32,377 bases of DNA from Actinoplanes oryzae (lineage in GTDB: Bacteria > Actinomycetota > Actinomycetes > Mycobacteriales > Micromonosporaceae): contig NZ_JAUQWH010000099.1 in the NCBI RefSeq assembly GCF_030757795.1, positions 1 to 32,377 on the forward strand. The letters run 5' to 3'. Under the pieces are notes generated by a model. It made no database searches, was not told the DNA's origin, and saw only the letters and a program-made list of their open reading frames with translations. A program made the translations under genes and the position numbers. Each line of letters starts with the position of its first letter. Position 1 is the first letter of the stretch. This document shows, one piece after another, positions 15,972-24,202 of the stretch.

Positions 15972-17180
15972 TCACCAGTCGTGCACCGAGCCGTCGAGCC
16001 GCCGCGCCACGGGCAGGTAGCGGGGCTCGTAGGGATGCCGGGCCGCCAGCTCGTCGTCGTACTCGACGCCCAGGCCCGGCTCCTCCGACGGGTGGAGCAT
16101 CCCGTCCTCCAGGCGCGGGCCGCCACGGAAGACGCGCAGGGTCTCCTCGGTGTGGCCCATGTGCTCCTGGATGCCGAAGTTGGGCACCGCGATGTCGACG
16201 TGGACCGCGGCGGCAGTGGAGACCGGGGACAGGTCGGTGGCGCCGTGCGAGCCCGTGCGTACCTGGTAGAGCGCGGCCAGGTCGAAGATGCGGCGCAGGT
16301 GGGTGATGCCGCCGGCGTGCACGACGGACGTCCGGACGTAGTCGATGAGCTGCCCGGTGATCAGCTGCTGCACGTCCCAGACCGTGTTGAGCACCTCGCC
16401 GGTCGCGATCGGGGTGGTGGTGTGCTGCCGGATCAGCCGGAAGGCCTCCTGGTTCTCCGCCGGCGTCGGGTCCTCCATCCAGAACAGCCGCAGCTCCTCG
16501 ACGCTCCGGCCGAAGCGGGCCGCCTCGATCGGGGTGAGCCGGTGGTGCACGTCGTGCAGCAGGGGGAAGCCGTCGCCGAGCCGTTCCCGCACCGCGGCCA
16601 GATACCGGGGCGCGAAGTTGAGGTAGGCCTCGGTGCTCCACGCCTGCTCGTCGGGCAGCGCGGTGGCGGCCGGCTCGTAGATCGTGCCCTTGCGCACCCC
16701 GTAGCTGCCGCTCAGGCCCGGCACCGCGGCCTGCGCCCGGATGGCCCGGAAACCCCTGTCCCGGTACGCGTCCACGTCGTCGAGCAGCGCCGGCACGTCG
16801 GCGCCGCTGGCGTGGCAGTAGACCAGCACGCCGTCGCGGGAGCGGCCGCCGAGCAGCTGGTAGACCGGCAGGCCGGCGACCTTGCCCTTGATGTCCCAGA
16901 GGGCCACGTCCACCGCGGCGATCGCCGTCATCGTCACCGGCCCGCGCCGCCAGTAGGCGCCCCGGTACAGGTACTGCCAGGTGTCCTCGATGCGGGCCGG
17001 GTCGCGGCCGGCGAGCACCGGGGCGAGATGATCGCGCAGGTAGGACGCCACGGCCAGCTCGCGGCCGTTGAGGGTGGCGTCACCCAGCCCGGTGACCCCG
17101 TCGGACGTCGTGATCCGCAGGGTGACGAAGTTGCGTCCCGGCGACGTCACCAGAACCTCGACGCGTTCGATCGTGGCCAC
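15972..17180 (-). CDS. manD: D-mannonate dehydratase, enolase superfamily (ManD/RspA type), 402 aa
   Basis: This enzyme dehydrates D-mannonate to 2-keto-3-deoxy-D-gluconate in hexuronate breakdown. The diagnostic residues fall where they do in characterised ManD proteins: Tyr160, Asp210 and His212 in HDVHHRLTP, Glu236 in MEDPTPAENQ, Glu262 in TGEVLNT, and His312 and Asp316 in GSHGATDLSPV. Length matches the family. Low-activity ManD relatives that act on D-gluconate also carry these motifs, so the exact substrate is not certain. The start is GTG 17180 with no Shine-Dalgarno; a good promoter ends right against it, suggesting a leaderless message. It may act with the GH115 alpha-glucuronidase at 28306 in glucuronate use, but the genes are 11 kb apart and the link is inference. 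Confidence 0.92.
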   Translation of the reverse strand: MATIERVEVLVTSPGRNFVTLRITTSDGVTGLGDATLNGRELAVASYLRDHLAPVLAGRDPARIEDTWQYLYRGAYWRRGPVTMTAIAAVDVALWDIKGKVAGLPVYQLLGGRSRDGVLVYCHASGADVPALLDDVDAYRDRGFRAIRAQAAVPGLSGSYGVRKGTIYEPAATALPDEQAWSTEAYLNFAPRYLAAVRERLGDGFPLLHDVHHRLTPIEAARFGRSVEELRLFWMEDPTPAENQEAFRLIRQHTTTPIATGEVLNTVWDVQQLITGQLIDYVRTSVVHAGGITHLRRIFDLAALYQVRTGSHGATDLSPVSTAAAVHVDIAVPNFGIQEHMGHTEETLRVFRGGPRLEDGMLHPSEEPGLGVEYDDELAARHPYEPRYLPVARRLDGSVHDW

Positions 17181-17183
17181 GGC

Positions 17184-17217
17184 TTGTATACAAAGGTCGA
17201 TTACGGCAGCGTGTCAA
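17184..17217 (-). promoter_or_regulatory. manD promoter with palindromic operator TTGTATACAA
   Basis: On the minus strand a perfect TTGACA -35 (17212-17217) and a TTGTAT -10 (17188-17193) are separated by 18 bases. The -10 is embedded in the perfect 10-bp palindrome TTGTATACAA (17184-17193), which ends three bases before the GTG start. The layout predicts a start of transcription at or next to the GTG, and repression by a dimeric regulator, for example a GntR-family hexuronate regulator. The regulator is not in the window. Confidence 0.75.
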
Positions 17218-17313
17218 TGCGGGAATTCGCCCGGCCGGGTGAGATTCGCCGGAACCGGCCCGGGAACCCGGAAAGTGTGCACGGACATTGTTGCCGTTGA
17301 ATGGAGTGCCGCG

Positions 17314-18156
17314 ATGGAGTACCTCGCCGCGACGAGCCCGGGTGAGGTGACGGCCGCCCTCGCCGACGGAGACACCGCGGTGCTCGCCGGCGGTCAGAGC
17401 CTGGTCCTCGACGTGACCAACGGGGACCTGCGCCCGGGCCGGGTGGTGGACATCAACCCGGTCCGCGAGTTCGCGTTCCTCACCGAGACCGGGCGGGTGC
17501 TGCGGGTCGGCCCGCTGGTGCGGCACCGCACGTTTGAGACCGATGCCGTCGGCGGCGCCCTGGGCGCCATGCTGCGCACGATCGTGCGGCACATCGGACA
17601 CCCGCCGATCCGGGCCCGCGGCACGATGCCGGGCAGCCTGTCCTACGCGCACCCGGCCGCGGAGTGGCCCGTTCTCGCCACGATCCTGGGCGCCGAGATC
17701 GACCTGGTGAGCCACCGCGAGCGCCGCACCGTGCCCGCGGAGCGGTTCTTCACCGGACCGTACGCGACCGTACGCCGGCCCGACGAGCTGCTGGCCGAGG
17801 TCCGCCTGCCGCTGCTGCCGGCCGGCACGGGCGCCGGGTTCGCGGAGCACCGGCCGGCGCGGGCGAAGTTCGCGGAGACCGCGGCCATGGCGGCGGTCAC
17901 CGTGACCGGCGGGGTGATCAGTGCGGCGCTGGTCGGGCTGGTCAACGCCGGCCCCTGCCCGGTGCGGGCCCGCGCGGCGGAGAAGGCGCTGTGCGGCGCG
18001 CCGTTCGGCGACGCGGCGATCCGGGCCGCCGCCGAGGCGGCCGCGGAGGTCGACGCGAATCTGTCCGGCTACCCGGCGCCGGAACGGCGTGGCAAGCAGC
18101 AGGCCGTCCGGACGCTGACGCGCCGGGCGCTGACCCAGGCCCGGGAAGGACTGTGA
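17314..18156 (+). CDS. FAD-binding subunit of molybdenum hydroxylase type (CoxM family), 280 aa
   Basis: This is the flavin subunit family of xanthine dehydrogenase and carbon monoxide dehydrogenase. The N-terminal FAD pyrophosphate motif AVLAGGQSLVLDVTNGDLRP, then VDINPV, and the second FAD motif IGHPPIRARGTMPGSLSYAHPAAEWP are clear. The C-terminal CO dehydrogenase flavoprotein domain follows with KFAETAAMAAVTV. Length is normal for the family. The start is ATG 17314 with GGAG 7 bases upstream; longer in-frame extensions read through the manD promoter. The partner iron-sulfur gene follows directly, but no molybdopterin subunit is present. Whether it acts with a subunit encoded elsewhere is unknown. 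Confidence 0.9.
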   Translation: MEYLAATSPGEVTAALADGDTAVLAGGQSLVLDVTNGDLRPGRVVDINPVREFAFLTETGRVLRVGPLVRHRTFETDAVGGALGAMLRTIVRHIGHPPIRARGTMPGSLSYAHPAAEWPVLATILGAEIDLVSHRERRTVPAERFFTGPYATVRRPDELLAEVRLPLLPAGTGAGFAEHRPARAKFAETAAMAAVTVTGGVISAALVGLVNAGPCPVRARAAEKALCGAPFGDAAIRAAAEAAAEVDANLSGYPAPERRGKQQAVRTLTRRALTQAREGL

Positions 18157-18163
18157 GCGCACG

Positions 18164-18394
18164 GTGCGCGTGACCCTGATCGTCAACGGCGACCGCCGGG
18201 AGTTCGAGCCGGAGCCCGCCGAGCCGCTCGACCGGCTGCTGCGTGCGCGGTGCGGCCTGCCGGCCGTGCGCCACGGCTGCACGGACGGCACCTGCGGGCA
18301 GTGCGCGGTGCTGCTCGACGGCGAGGAGATCCGGTCCTGCACGGTCTTCGCGGTGCAGTGCGCGGGTGCCTCGCTCACCACGCCGGCGGGCTGA
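18164..18394 (+). CDS. Short [2Fe-2S] protein, CoxS-like N-terminal domain only, 76 aa
   Basis: The sequence matches the first half of the iron-sulfur subunit of molybdenum hydroxylases: VNGDRREFEPEPAEPLDRLL, then the plant-type ferredoxin cysteines in HGCTDGTCGQC and RSCTVFAVQ. It stops at 76 residues right after the first cluster domain. Family members are usually about 150-160 residues with a second all-helical [2Fe-2S] domain, which is missing here. The next gene is on the opposite strand, 10 bases away. The GTG start has GGAAGGA 14 bases upstream, and it follows the flavin subunit by 7 bases. It may be a decayed remnant or a single-domain electron carrier for an oxidoreductase. Confidence 0.82.
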   Translation: MRVTLIVNGDRREFEPEPAEPLDRLLRARCGLPAVRHGCTDGTCGQCAVLLDGEEIRSCTVFAVQCAGASLTTPAG

Positions 18395-18403
18395 TCGGCC
18401 CCG

Positions 18404-19183
18404 TCAGGCGGGTTCCTTCCGCAGCGCGGGGCCCAGGAGCAGTCCGCCGTCGATGACGTACTCGGCGCCGGTGATGAAGGCCGCCTGCGGCGAGGCGAGG
18501 AACAACAGCAGCGCGGTGACGTCGGCGGGCTGCCCGAGTCGCGGGACGGCAAACGGCTCGGGCGAGTAGAGGTCGCCGATCGGGGCGTCGCTGCCGGCCG
18601 CCGGCTCGGTGATGAACGGGGTCTCGACGACACCGGGGACGATCGCGTTGACGCGGATGTTGTCGCGGCCCAGCTCCAGGGCAGCGGTCCGGGTGAGCCC
18701 CCGGACCGCCCACTTGCCGGCGACATAGGGCGCGTAGAAGGCGGTCCCGCCGGCGCCCATGGTGGAGCCGATGTTGACGATCGCCCCTCCCCCCGCGCGC
18801 CGCAGCGCCGGGGCGGCCGCCTTGATGCCGAGGAAGGTGCCGGTGAGGTTGACGTCGAGGATGCGGTCCCAGGTCGCCCGGCCGGTGGCCTCGATGAGGG
18901 CCGGCGGGTTCTGCACCCCGGCGTTGTTGACCAGGATCGTGAGCGCACCGAAGGCCTGTTCGGTCGCCGCGACGGCGGCCGCCCACGACTCCTCCTGGGA
19001 CACATCGAGCCGGACGGCGAGCGCACCCTCCCCCAGCTCGGCGGCGAGGCGGGCGCCGCGCTCGGCATCGATGCCGCCGATGACGACGTTGGCGCCCTCG
19101 GCATGCAGGGCGCGGACGTGGCTGGAGCCCTGGCCGCCGGCGCCGCCGGTCACGAGAACGGTCTGATCGGCGAAGCGGGACAT
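18404..19183 (-). CDS. Short-chain dehydrogenase/reductase (SDR), 259 aa
   Basis: This is a classical NAD(P)H-dependent SDR, close in style to 3-alpha/20-beta-hydroxysteroid dehydrogenases. It has TGGAGGQGSS (cofactor loop), LDVSQEESW, NNAGVQ, the catalytic Ser in IGSTMGAGG, and Tyr-x3-Lys in APYVAGKWAVRG, ending with VIDGGLLLGP. The family's usual length of 250-260 fits ATG 19183, which has GGAGG 5 bases upstream; in-frame codons to 19231 run through the operator. The divergent TetR gene and two shared operators indicate direct control by that regulator. Substrate unknown. Confidence 0.93.
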   Translation of the reverse strand: MSRFADQTVLVTGGAGGQGSSHVRALHAEGANVVIGGIDAERGARLAAELGEGALAVRLDVSQEESWAAAVAATEQAFGALTILVNNAGVQNPPALIEATGRATWDRILDVNLTGTFLGIKAAAPALRRAGGGAIVNIGSTMGAGGTAFYAPYVAGKWAVRGLTRTAALELGRDNIRVNAIVPGVVETPFITEPAAGSDAPIGDLYSPEPFAVPRLGQPADVTALLLFLASPQAAFITGAEYVIDGGLLLGPALRKEPA

Positions 19184-19209
19184 CGGAACCTCCGGGCACG
19201 AACGAAAGA

Positions 19210-19229
19210 GGTGAGTCGAACGACTCACC
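19210..19229. promoter_or_regulatory. TetR operator copy 1
   Basis: A near-perfect 20-bp palindrome, GGTGAGTCG-AA-CGACTCACC, whose only asymmetry is the central AA. It lies 26 bases upstream of the SDR start, placed to block SDR transcription. Confidence 0.85.
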
Positions 19230-19255
19230 ATGCCGACGCTACCCCCTGCCCGGAT

Positions 19256-19275
19256 GGTGAGTCAACCCACTCACC
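19256..19275. promoter_or_regulatory. TetR operator copy 2
   Basis: The same half-sites as copy 1 in the same 20-bp frame, GGTGAGT-N6-ACTCACC, with its start 46 bp downstream of copy 1. It sits just upstream of a TATGCT hexamer (19280-19285) that may be the -10 of the regulator gene, which would allow autoregulation. Confidence 0.85.
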
Positions 19276-19292
19276 TCGCTATGCTGGGCCGC

Positions 19293-19970
19293 ATGACCCC
19301 AGCGCCGTCGGCCTATCACCAGCGCGTGGCGGAGGAGAAGCGCGCCCTGATCGTGCGGGCCGCCACCGAGCTCTTCCTCGAGCTGGGCTACGACCGGGCG
19401 TCCCTGGCCCGCGTCGCCGACAGCGCCGGCGTGTCGAAGGCAACGCTGTTCAAGCAGTTCCCGACGAAGGCCGCCCTGTTCGACGCCATCGTCGTCAACT
19501 CGTGGGCCCGGGACGACCCCGCCGGCGTCCCGCCCACCGGCGACCTGACGGCCGGCCTGACGGTCCTCGGGCAGCACTACGCGACCCTGCTGAGCCGGCG
19601 GGAGATGACCGACCTGTTCCGCATCGTCATCGCCGAACTGCCGCGCTTCCCCGAACTCGCCAAGGCCCACTTCGCCCAGGGCAAAATGCCGTACTTCGAG
19701 TCCGTGCAGCGCTACCTCGCGGCCGAGCACGACGCGGGAGCCGCCCACATCCCCGACCCGGAGATGGCCGCCACCCAGTTCCTCGGCATGATCTCCAACC
19801 ATCTCCTCTGGCCGGCCCTGGTCCTGCCGAACTGGACAGTGACCCCCGCCCGCACCACCGACGTCATCGAAGAAGCCGTCCAAACCATGGTGGCGCGCTA
19901 CAGCACCGGACGGCCCGCTCGCCGCGCGACGGCCGATACATCGACGCGGAGCAGCGGGAGGCGGCAGTAG
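19293..19970 (+). CDS. TetR/AcrR family transcriptional regulator, 225 aa
   Basis: The N-terminal helix-turn-helix is clear: RALIVRAATELFLELGYDRA, then SLARVADSAGVSKATLFKQF and PTKAALFDAIV. The ligand-binding region from about residue 70 has the C-terminal fold seen in AcrR-like regulators with an MTDLFRIVIAELPRFPEL helix. The start is uncertain: ATG 19281 and ATG 19293 are in frame and neither has a Shine-Dalgarno. I prefer 19293 because TATGCT at 19280-19285 would then give a leaderless message. The C-terminal 20 residues are Arg/Ser/Thr-rich. Two operator copies in the divergent region point to control of itself and the SDR. The inducing ligand is unknown. Confidence 0.92.
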   Translation: MTPAPSAYHQRVAEEKRALIVRAATELFLELGYDRASLARVADSAGVSKATLFKQFPTKAALFDAIVVNSWARDDPAGVPPTGDLTAGLTVLGQHYATLLSRREMTDLFRIVIAELPRFPELAKAHFAQGKMPYFESVQRYLAAEHDAGAAHIPDPEMAATQFLGMISNHLLWPALVLPNWTVTPARTTDVIEEAVQTMVARYSTGRPARRATADTSTRSSGRRQ

Positions 19971-19980
19971 GGTCCATGCC

Positions 19981-20790
19981 ATGATCGCTGACCGGGTGCC
20001 GTCTCCGTTGTTCGTCGCCGCCGACATCCACGGGCACCGCGACGAGTTCCGAGACGTGCTGCGCGACGCCGGACTCGTCGATGCCACCGGACGGTGGTCG
20101 GGGCGGGACGCCCGTTTGTGGCTGCTGGGTGACTACGTCGATCGGGGCCCCGACGGCATCGGCGTCATCGACGACGTCCGGCGACTGGCCGATCAGGCCG
20201 CCACGGCGGGCGGCGAGGTCGGGGCGCTGCTCGGCAACCACGAGGTGCAGCTGACGGCGGCGCACCTCTTCGCGACCGAGCCGGTGCCCGGCTGGGATCA
20301 GGCGGACGGTTTCCGCGGCGGCTGGGCGCGGTTCGGCGGCCGGGACACGGACCTGCGCCGGCTCACCGACGCCCACGTCTCATGGATCGCGTCGCTGCCG
20401 GCCATGGCGGTGGTCGACGATCACCTTCTGGTGCACTCGGACACCACCTCGTACCTCGAGTTCGGCGACACTGTCGCGATGGTCAACGCCGCCGTCGCCG
20501 CCGCGATGGCCGATCGCGACGTTGCCGGCTGGGCGGCGTTCTGCCGGCGGATGAGCGACCGCGGTGCGTTCCGCGACTGCGAGAGCGCCGGCCCGGACGA
20601 TCCCGTCGCCATCATGCTGCGGACCTACGGCGCCACGCTCCTGGTGCACGGCCACAGCACCCTCACCAAGCACTTCGGCGTCGCGCCCGCTGACGTGCGC
20701 GCACCGCTGCGGTACGCCGCGGGCCGGGTCGTCGCCATCGACGGCGGCGTCTACGAGGGCGGCCGGATCCTGCTCACGCGACTGGGCTGA
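19981..20790 (+). CDS. Calcineurin-like metallophosphoesterase, 269 aa
   Basis: This is a dimetal phosphoesterase of the serine/threonine phosphatase-like group. The five family motifs appear in order: ADIHGH near residue 14, LLGDYVDRGPD near 49, LLGNHE near 83, HSDTT near 151, and VHGHSTLTKHFG near 219. Length fits stand-alone bacterial members. Such enzymes act on phosphoproteins, nucleotides or dinucleoside polyphosphates, and the substrate cannot be chosen here. The ATG is 10 bases after the TetR stop in the same direction, so read-through from the regulator promoter is likely. GTAGGG at 19967-19972 is a weak ribosome site. Confidence 0.9.
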   Translation: MIADRVPSPLFVAADIHGHRDEFRDVLRDAGLVDATGRWSGRDARLWLLGDYVDRGPDGIGVIDDVRRLADQAATAGGEVGALLGNHEVQLTAAHLFATEPVPGWDQADGFRGGWARFGGRDTDLRRLTDAHVSWIASLPAMAVVDDHLLVHSDTTSYLEFGDTVAMVNAAVAAAMADRDVAGWAAFCRRMSDRGAFRDCESAGPDDPVAIMLRTYGATLLVHGHSTLTKHFGVAPADVRAPLRYAAGRVVAIDGGVYEGGRILLTRLG

Positions 20791-20791
20791 A

Positions 20792-20822
20792 AGGCGGCCC
20801 GACGACGGCGTGACGGCCGCCT
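20792..20822. terminator. Hairpin between phosphoesterase and lon
   Basis: AGGCGGCC (20792-20799) pairs with GGCCGCCT (20815-20822) around a 15-base loop. It lies directly after the phosphoesterase stop and between convergent genes, consistent with a terminator; no T-tract. Confidence 0.5.
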
Positions 20823-20867
20823 GGCGGCACCTCGGGGGATGCCGGCAGGCGGCCGGTTGCGCCAGGG

Positions 20868-23177
20868 TCAGGCCGCGGCGGTGACGCCGGCGGAGATCGG
20901 CTCGAGGGCCGTCTCCAGGATCTCGCGGACGTCGGCGACGGTGTGGACGGTCAGGGCGGACAGGACGTCGGCGGGGACGTCGTCGAGGTCGGGGGCGTTG
21001 CGGTGGGGCAGGTAGACCTCGGTGAGGCCCGCGCGCTGGGCGGCGAGGAGCTTCTGCTTGACGCCGCCGATGGGGAGGACGCGGCCGGTGAGGGAGACCT
21101 CGCCGGTCATGCCGACCTCGGCGCGGACGTTGCGGCCCAGGAGCAGGGACACCAGGGCGGTCGTCATGGTGACGCCGGCCGAGGGGCCGTCCTTGGGGAC
21201 CGCACCCGCCGGGACGTGCAGGTGGATCGGGTGGTCCAGCTGTTCCGGCGAGACGCCCAGCTCGTCGGCGTGGGCCCGGACGTAGGAGAGGGCGATCTGC
21301 GCCGACTCCTTCATCACGTCGCCCAGCTGGCCCGTGACCGACAGGCCGCCCTTGTCGCCGGGCAGCAGCGACGCCTCGATGTAGAGGACGTCGCCGCCCA
21401 TGCCGGTCACCGCGAGGCCGGTGGCCACGCCGGGCACGGCCGTACGCTCGGCCGACTCGGGCTCGAAGCGCGGCCGCCCGATCAGGTCCTTCAGGTCCGC
21501 GGCCTCGACCGTGGCGGGCAGGTCCTTCAGGGCCACCTTGCGGAACGCCTTGGCGAGCAGCCGCTCGAAGGAGCGGACGCCGGCCTCCCGGGTGTAGTTC
21601 GCGGCGATCTCGCGCAGCGCGGCGTCGGTGACGGTCACTTCCTCGGGGGACAGGGCCGCCCGCTCCAGCTGCCGGGGCACCAGGAAGTCGCGGGCGATGG
21701 CGACCTTGTCGTTCTCGGTGTAGCCGTCGATCGAGATGAGCTCCATCCGGTCGAACAGCGCCTGCGGGATCGTCTCCAGCACGTTCGCCGTCGCGATGAA
21801 CAGCACGTCGGAGAGGTCCAGGTCCAGGTCGAGGTAGTGGTCGCGGAACGTGTGGTTCTGCGCCGGGTCCAGCACCTCGAGCAGGGCCGCCGCCGGGTCG
21901 CCCCGGTAGTCGCTGCCGACCTTGTCGACCTCGTCGAGCAGCACGACCGGGTTCATCGAGCCGGCCTCGCGGATGGCGCGGACGATGCGTCCGGGCAGGG
22001 CGCCGACGTACGTCCGCCGGTGCCCGCGGATCTCCGCCTCGTCGCGGACGCCGCCCAGCGCCACCCGGACGAACTTGCGGCCCAGCGTGCGCGCCACGGA
22101 CTCGCCGAGCGAGGTCTTGCCGACGCCGGGCGGCCCGGCGAGCAGGATCACCGCGCCGGAGCCGCGGCCGCCGACGCTGGCCAGGCCCTTGGACTCGCGG
22201 CGGACCCGGACGCCCAGGTACTCGACGATGCGGTCCTTGACCTCGTCGAGGCCGTGGTGGTCGGCGTCGAGGACCGCGCGGGCCGCCTCGAGGTCGGTGG
22301 TGTCCGTGGTGCGCTCGGACCACGGCAGGTCGAGGACCGTGTCGAGCCAGGTGCGGATCCAGCCGGCCTCCGGGTTCTGGTCGCCGGCCCGCTCCAGCTT
22401 GTCGGCCTCGCGCAGGGCCGCCTCGCGTACGGCATCGGGCAGCTCCGCCGCCTCGATGCGCGCGCGGTAGTCGTCCTTGCCCTCCGCGTCGCCCTCGCCG
22501 AGCTCCTTGCGGATCGCCTTGAGCTGCTCGCGCAGCAGGTACTCGCGGTTGCGCTTCTCGACCGACTCGCGGACGTCGGTCTCGATCTTGTCGCTGACCT
22601 CGGACTCGGCCAGGAAGTCGCGGGTCCACTCGATGAGCAGCCGCAGCCGGGCCTCGACGTCGGGCGTCTCCAGCAGCTCGCGCTTGCGGTCGCTGGACAG
22701 GTAGGGCGCCCAGCCGGCGGTGTCGGCCAGGTCGCCCGGGTCGTCGATGGCGCTGACCGAGTCGATGACCTGCCAGGCCTCGCGGCGCTGCAGCACGGAG
22801 ACGACGAGCTGCTTGTATTCGGCGGCGAGCTCGCGGGTGTGCGCGGTCGGCACGCCGGCCGGGACGGGCTCGGCCTCGACCCACAGTGCCGCGCCGGGGC
22901 CGGTCACGCCGCTGCCGATGCGGGCGCGGCCGCCCGTACGCAACATGGCGGCGGGTGATCCGCCGCGCGACTTGCCGACCTGGCGCACGCTCGCCACCAC
23001 GCCGTGCGAGGCGTAGCGGTCCTCGAGCCGCGGGGCGATGAGCAGCTCGGAGCCGGACGAGGTGCGGGCCGCGTCGACCGCCGCCTGGGCGGCCTCGTCG
23101 AGCTCGATCTGCACGACCATGCCCGGGAGCAGGACGATGTCGTCGAGGAACAGCACGGGAAGTTGCTTGCTGGCCAC
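20868..23177 (-). CDS. lon: ATP-dependent Lon protease, 769 aa
   Basis: Lon degrades misfolded and regulatory proteins in the cytoplasm as a hexamer. The N-terminal substrate-binding domain starts with LPVLFLDDIVLLPGMVV. The coiled segment EKRNREYLLREQLKAIRKEL is near 208-226. The AAA+ module has Walker A GPPGVGKTS at 348-356 and Walker B VVLLDEVDK near 411-419. The protease dyad is Ser666 in PKDGPSAG and Lys707 in IGGVKQK. I chose GTG 23177, which has GGAGG 6 bases upstream and the expected N-terminus. The longer in-frame start at 23258 would read through the operator. An HspR-type inverted repeat lies 16 bases upstream of the start, matching the known heat-shock control of lon in Streptomyces. 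Confidence 0.97.
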   Translation of the reverse strand: MASKQLPVLFLDDIVLLPGMVVQIELDEAAQAAVDAARTSSGSELLIAPRLEDRYASHGVVASVRQVGKSRGGSPAAMLRTGGRARIGSGVTGPGAALWVEAEPVPAGVPTAHTRELAAEYKQLVVSVLQRREAWQVIDSVSAIDDPGDLADTAGWAPYLSSDRKRELLETPDVEARLRLLIEWTRDFLAESEVSDKIETDVRESVEKRNREYLLREQLKAIRKELGEGDAEGKDDYRARIEAAELPDAVREAALREADKLERAGDQNPEAGWIRTWLDTVLDLPWSERTTDTTDLEAARAVLDADHHGLDEVKDRIVEYLGVRVRRESKGLASVGGRGSGAVILLAGPPGVGKTSLGESVARTLGRKFVRVALGGVRDEAEIRGHRRTYVGALPGRIVRAIREAGSMNPVVLLDEVDKVGSDYRGDPAAALLEVLDPAQNHTFRDHYLDLDLDLSDVLFIATANVLETIPQALFDRMELISIDGYTENDKVAIARDFLVPRQLERAALSPEEVTVTDAALREIAANYTREAGVRSFERLLAKAFRKVALKDLPATVEAADLKDLIGRPRFEPESAERTAVPGVATGLAVTGMGGDVLYIEASLLPGDKGGLSVTGQLGDVMKESAQIALSYVRAHADELGVSPEQLDHPIHLHVPAGAVPKDGPSAGVTMTTALVSLLLGRNVRAEVGMTGEVSLTGRVLPIGGVKQKLLAAQRAGLTEVYLPHRNAPDLDDVPADVLSALTVHTVADVREILETALEPISAGVTAAA

Positions 23178-23192
23178 CGGCCACCTCCGAAA

Positions 23193-23213
23193 GTTGAGTA
23201 CGTGCTGCTCAAC
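23193..23213. promoter_or_regulatory. HAIR-like HspR operator upstream of lon
   Basis: GTTGAGT-N7-GCTCAAC, set inside a longer AAGTTGAG/CTCAACTT inverted repeat (23191-23215). The HspR consensus HAIR is CTTGAGT-N7-ACTCAAG, so TTGAGT and CTCAA match with the correct 7-base spacer. HspR control of lon is established in Streptomyces lividans. Confidence 0.82.
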
Positions 23214-23308
23214 TTCGCCGCCGGCGATCGTCTTCCGGCGTTCACTGCGAGCGAACATCGGCGGCGTACAGTGGCGTGAGTTCCTGCTCGATCTCGGGGA
23301 GCCTGCCC

Positions 23309-24172
23309 GTGCGACGTACCGCGGAGTTCGATGCCTTCGGGCCCTACATCTACGAGGTCCGCACCGTCGCGGACCTGCCGCGGCTCTACCGCGACGCCGG
23401 CATCGACCCCGCCGCGCACCGGCTCGTCCTCAAGGTGCCGCGCACCATCGAGCGGCGCAACGCCGACCCGGACATGCACCTCTACGACTTCCTGATCGCC
23501 GTGGACGACACGGCGGTCACGGTGCTGCGCCGCCGCGACGACTGGTACGACCGGGCGCACCTGCCCGGCGGCCAGCTCGTCGCGATCGAGGACAGCGTCG
23601 CCCTGCTCGACGGCCGGCTGACCCTGCGCACCGCCGCGGGGGCGGCGACCGTCGTCACGTACAACGCCGTCGATCCCGTCCCCATGCGGCGGATGGTCCG
23701 GCTGATCCGCGAGCTCTACCTGCCGCCGCGCGGCGGCAGCGCGCGGCCGCACCCGGTCCGGCGGGCGGTGCGGCTGGGACGCGAGGACGTGGGCCTGGTC
23801 ACCGCGTACGAGCGGCTGCTGGACGACGAGCCGGGCCTGCGCCTGATCGGGGCGACCGGCCGCGAGGTGGTCGGCCGGTCGATGTCCGGGCTGCCCCTGC
23901 CCCGGCCCGTGACGCTGCACGCCGCCATCACCGTCGCCGGCGACCACGAGCTGCACCTGCTGCACCGCCGCGACCGGCTCACCCGCGGCAACGCCAAGGT
24001 GCACTCGATCGCGCGGACCGTCCTGCCCCGCGCCGGCATCACCGGGGTACGCACCCGCCCGCACGACGCCTATCCCGCGGTCACGATCGTCACCGTCGGC
24101 AGCGACGACGCCGCCCTGGACATTCCGATGCTCGCCGGCCCGGCCACAGAAGCCCTGCTCGCCGCCCTTTAA
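23309..24172 (+). CDS. Hypothetical protein, 287 aa, unknown function
   Basis: I do not recognise a named family. The N-terminus FDAFGPYIYEVRTVADLPRL and the following LVLKVPRTIERRNADPDMHLYDF look like conserved, ordered sequence, so it is likely a real cytoplasmic protein. The middle is Arg-rich, and the rest alternates short beta-like stretches (HAAITVAGDHELHLLHRRD) with no signal peptide or membrane segment. GTG 23309 has CGGGGAG 7 bases upstream and is preferred over 23276. It is divergent from lon and shares the region with the HspR-type operator, so heat-stress control is possible. Confidence 0.82.
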   Translation: MRRTAEFDAFGPYIYEVRTVADLPRLYRDAGIDPAAHRLVLKVPRTIERRNADPDMHLYDFLIAVDDTAVTVLRRRDDWYDRAHLPGGQLVAIEDSVALLDGRLTLRTAAGAATVVTYNAVDPVPMRRMVRLIRELYLPPRGGSARPHPVRRAVRLGREDVGLVTAYERLLDDEPGLRLIGATGREVVGRSMSGLPLPRPVTLHAAITVAGDHELHLLHRRDRLTRGNAKVHSIARTVLPRAGITGVRTRPHDAYPAVTIVTVGSDDAALDIPMLAGPATEALLAAL

Positions 24173-24202
24173 ACCCGCCGAATCTCCTTTTCGCACTGTC
24201 CT

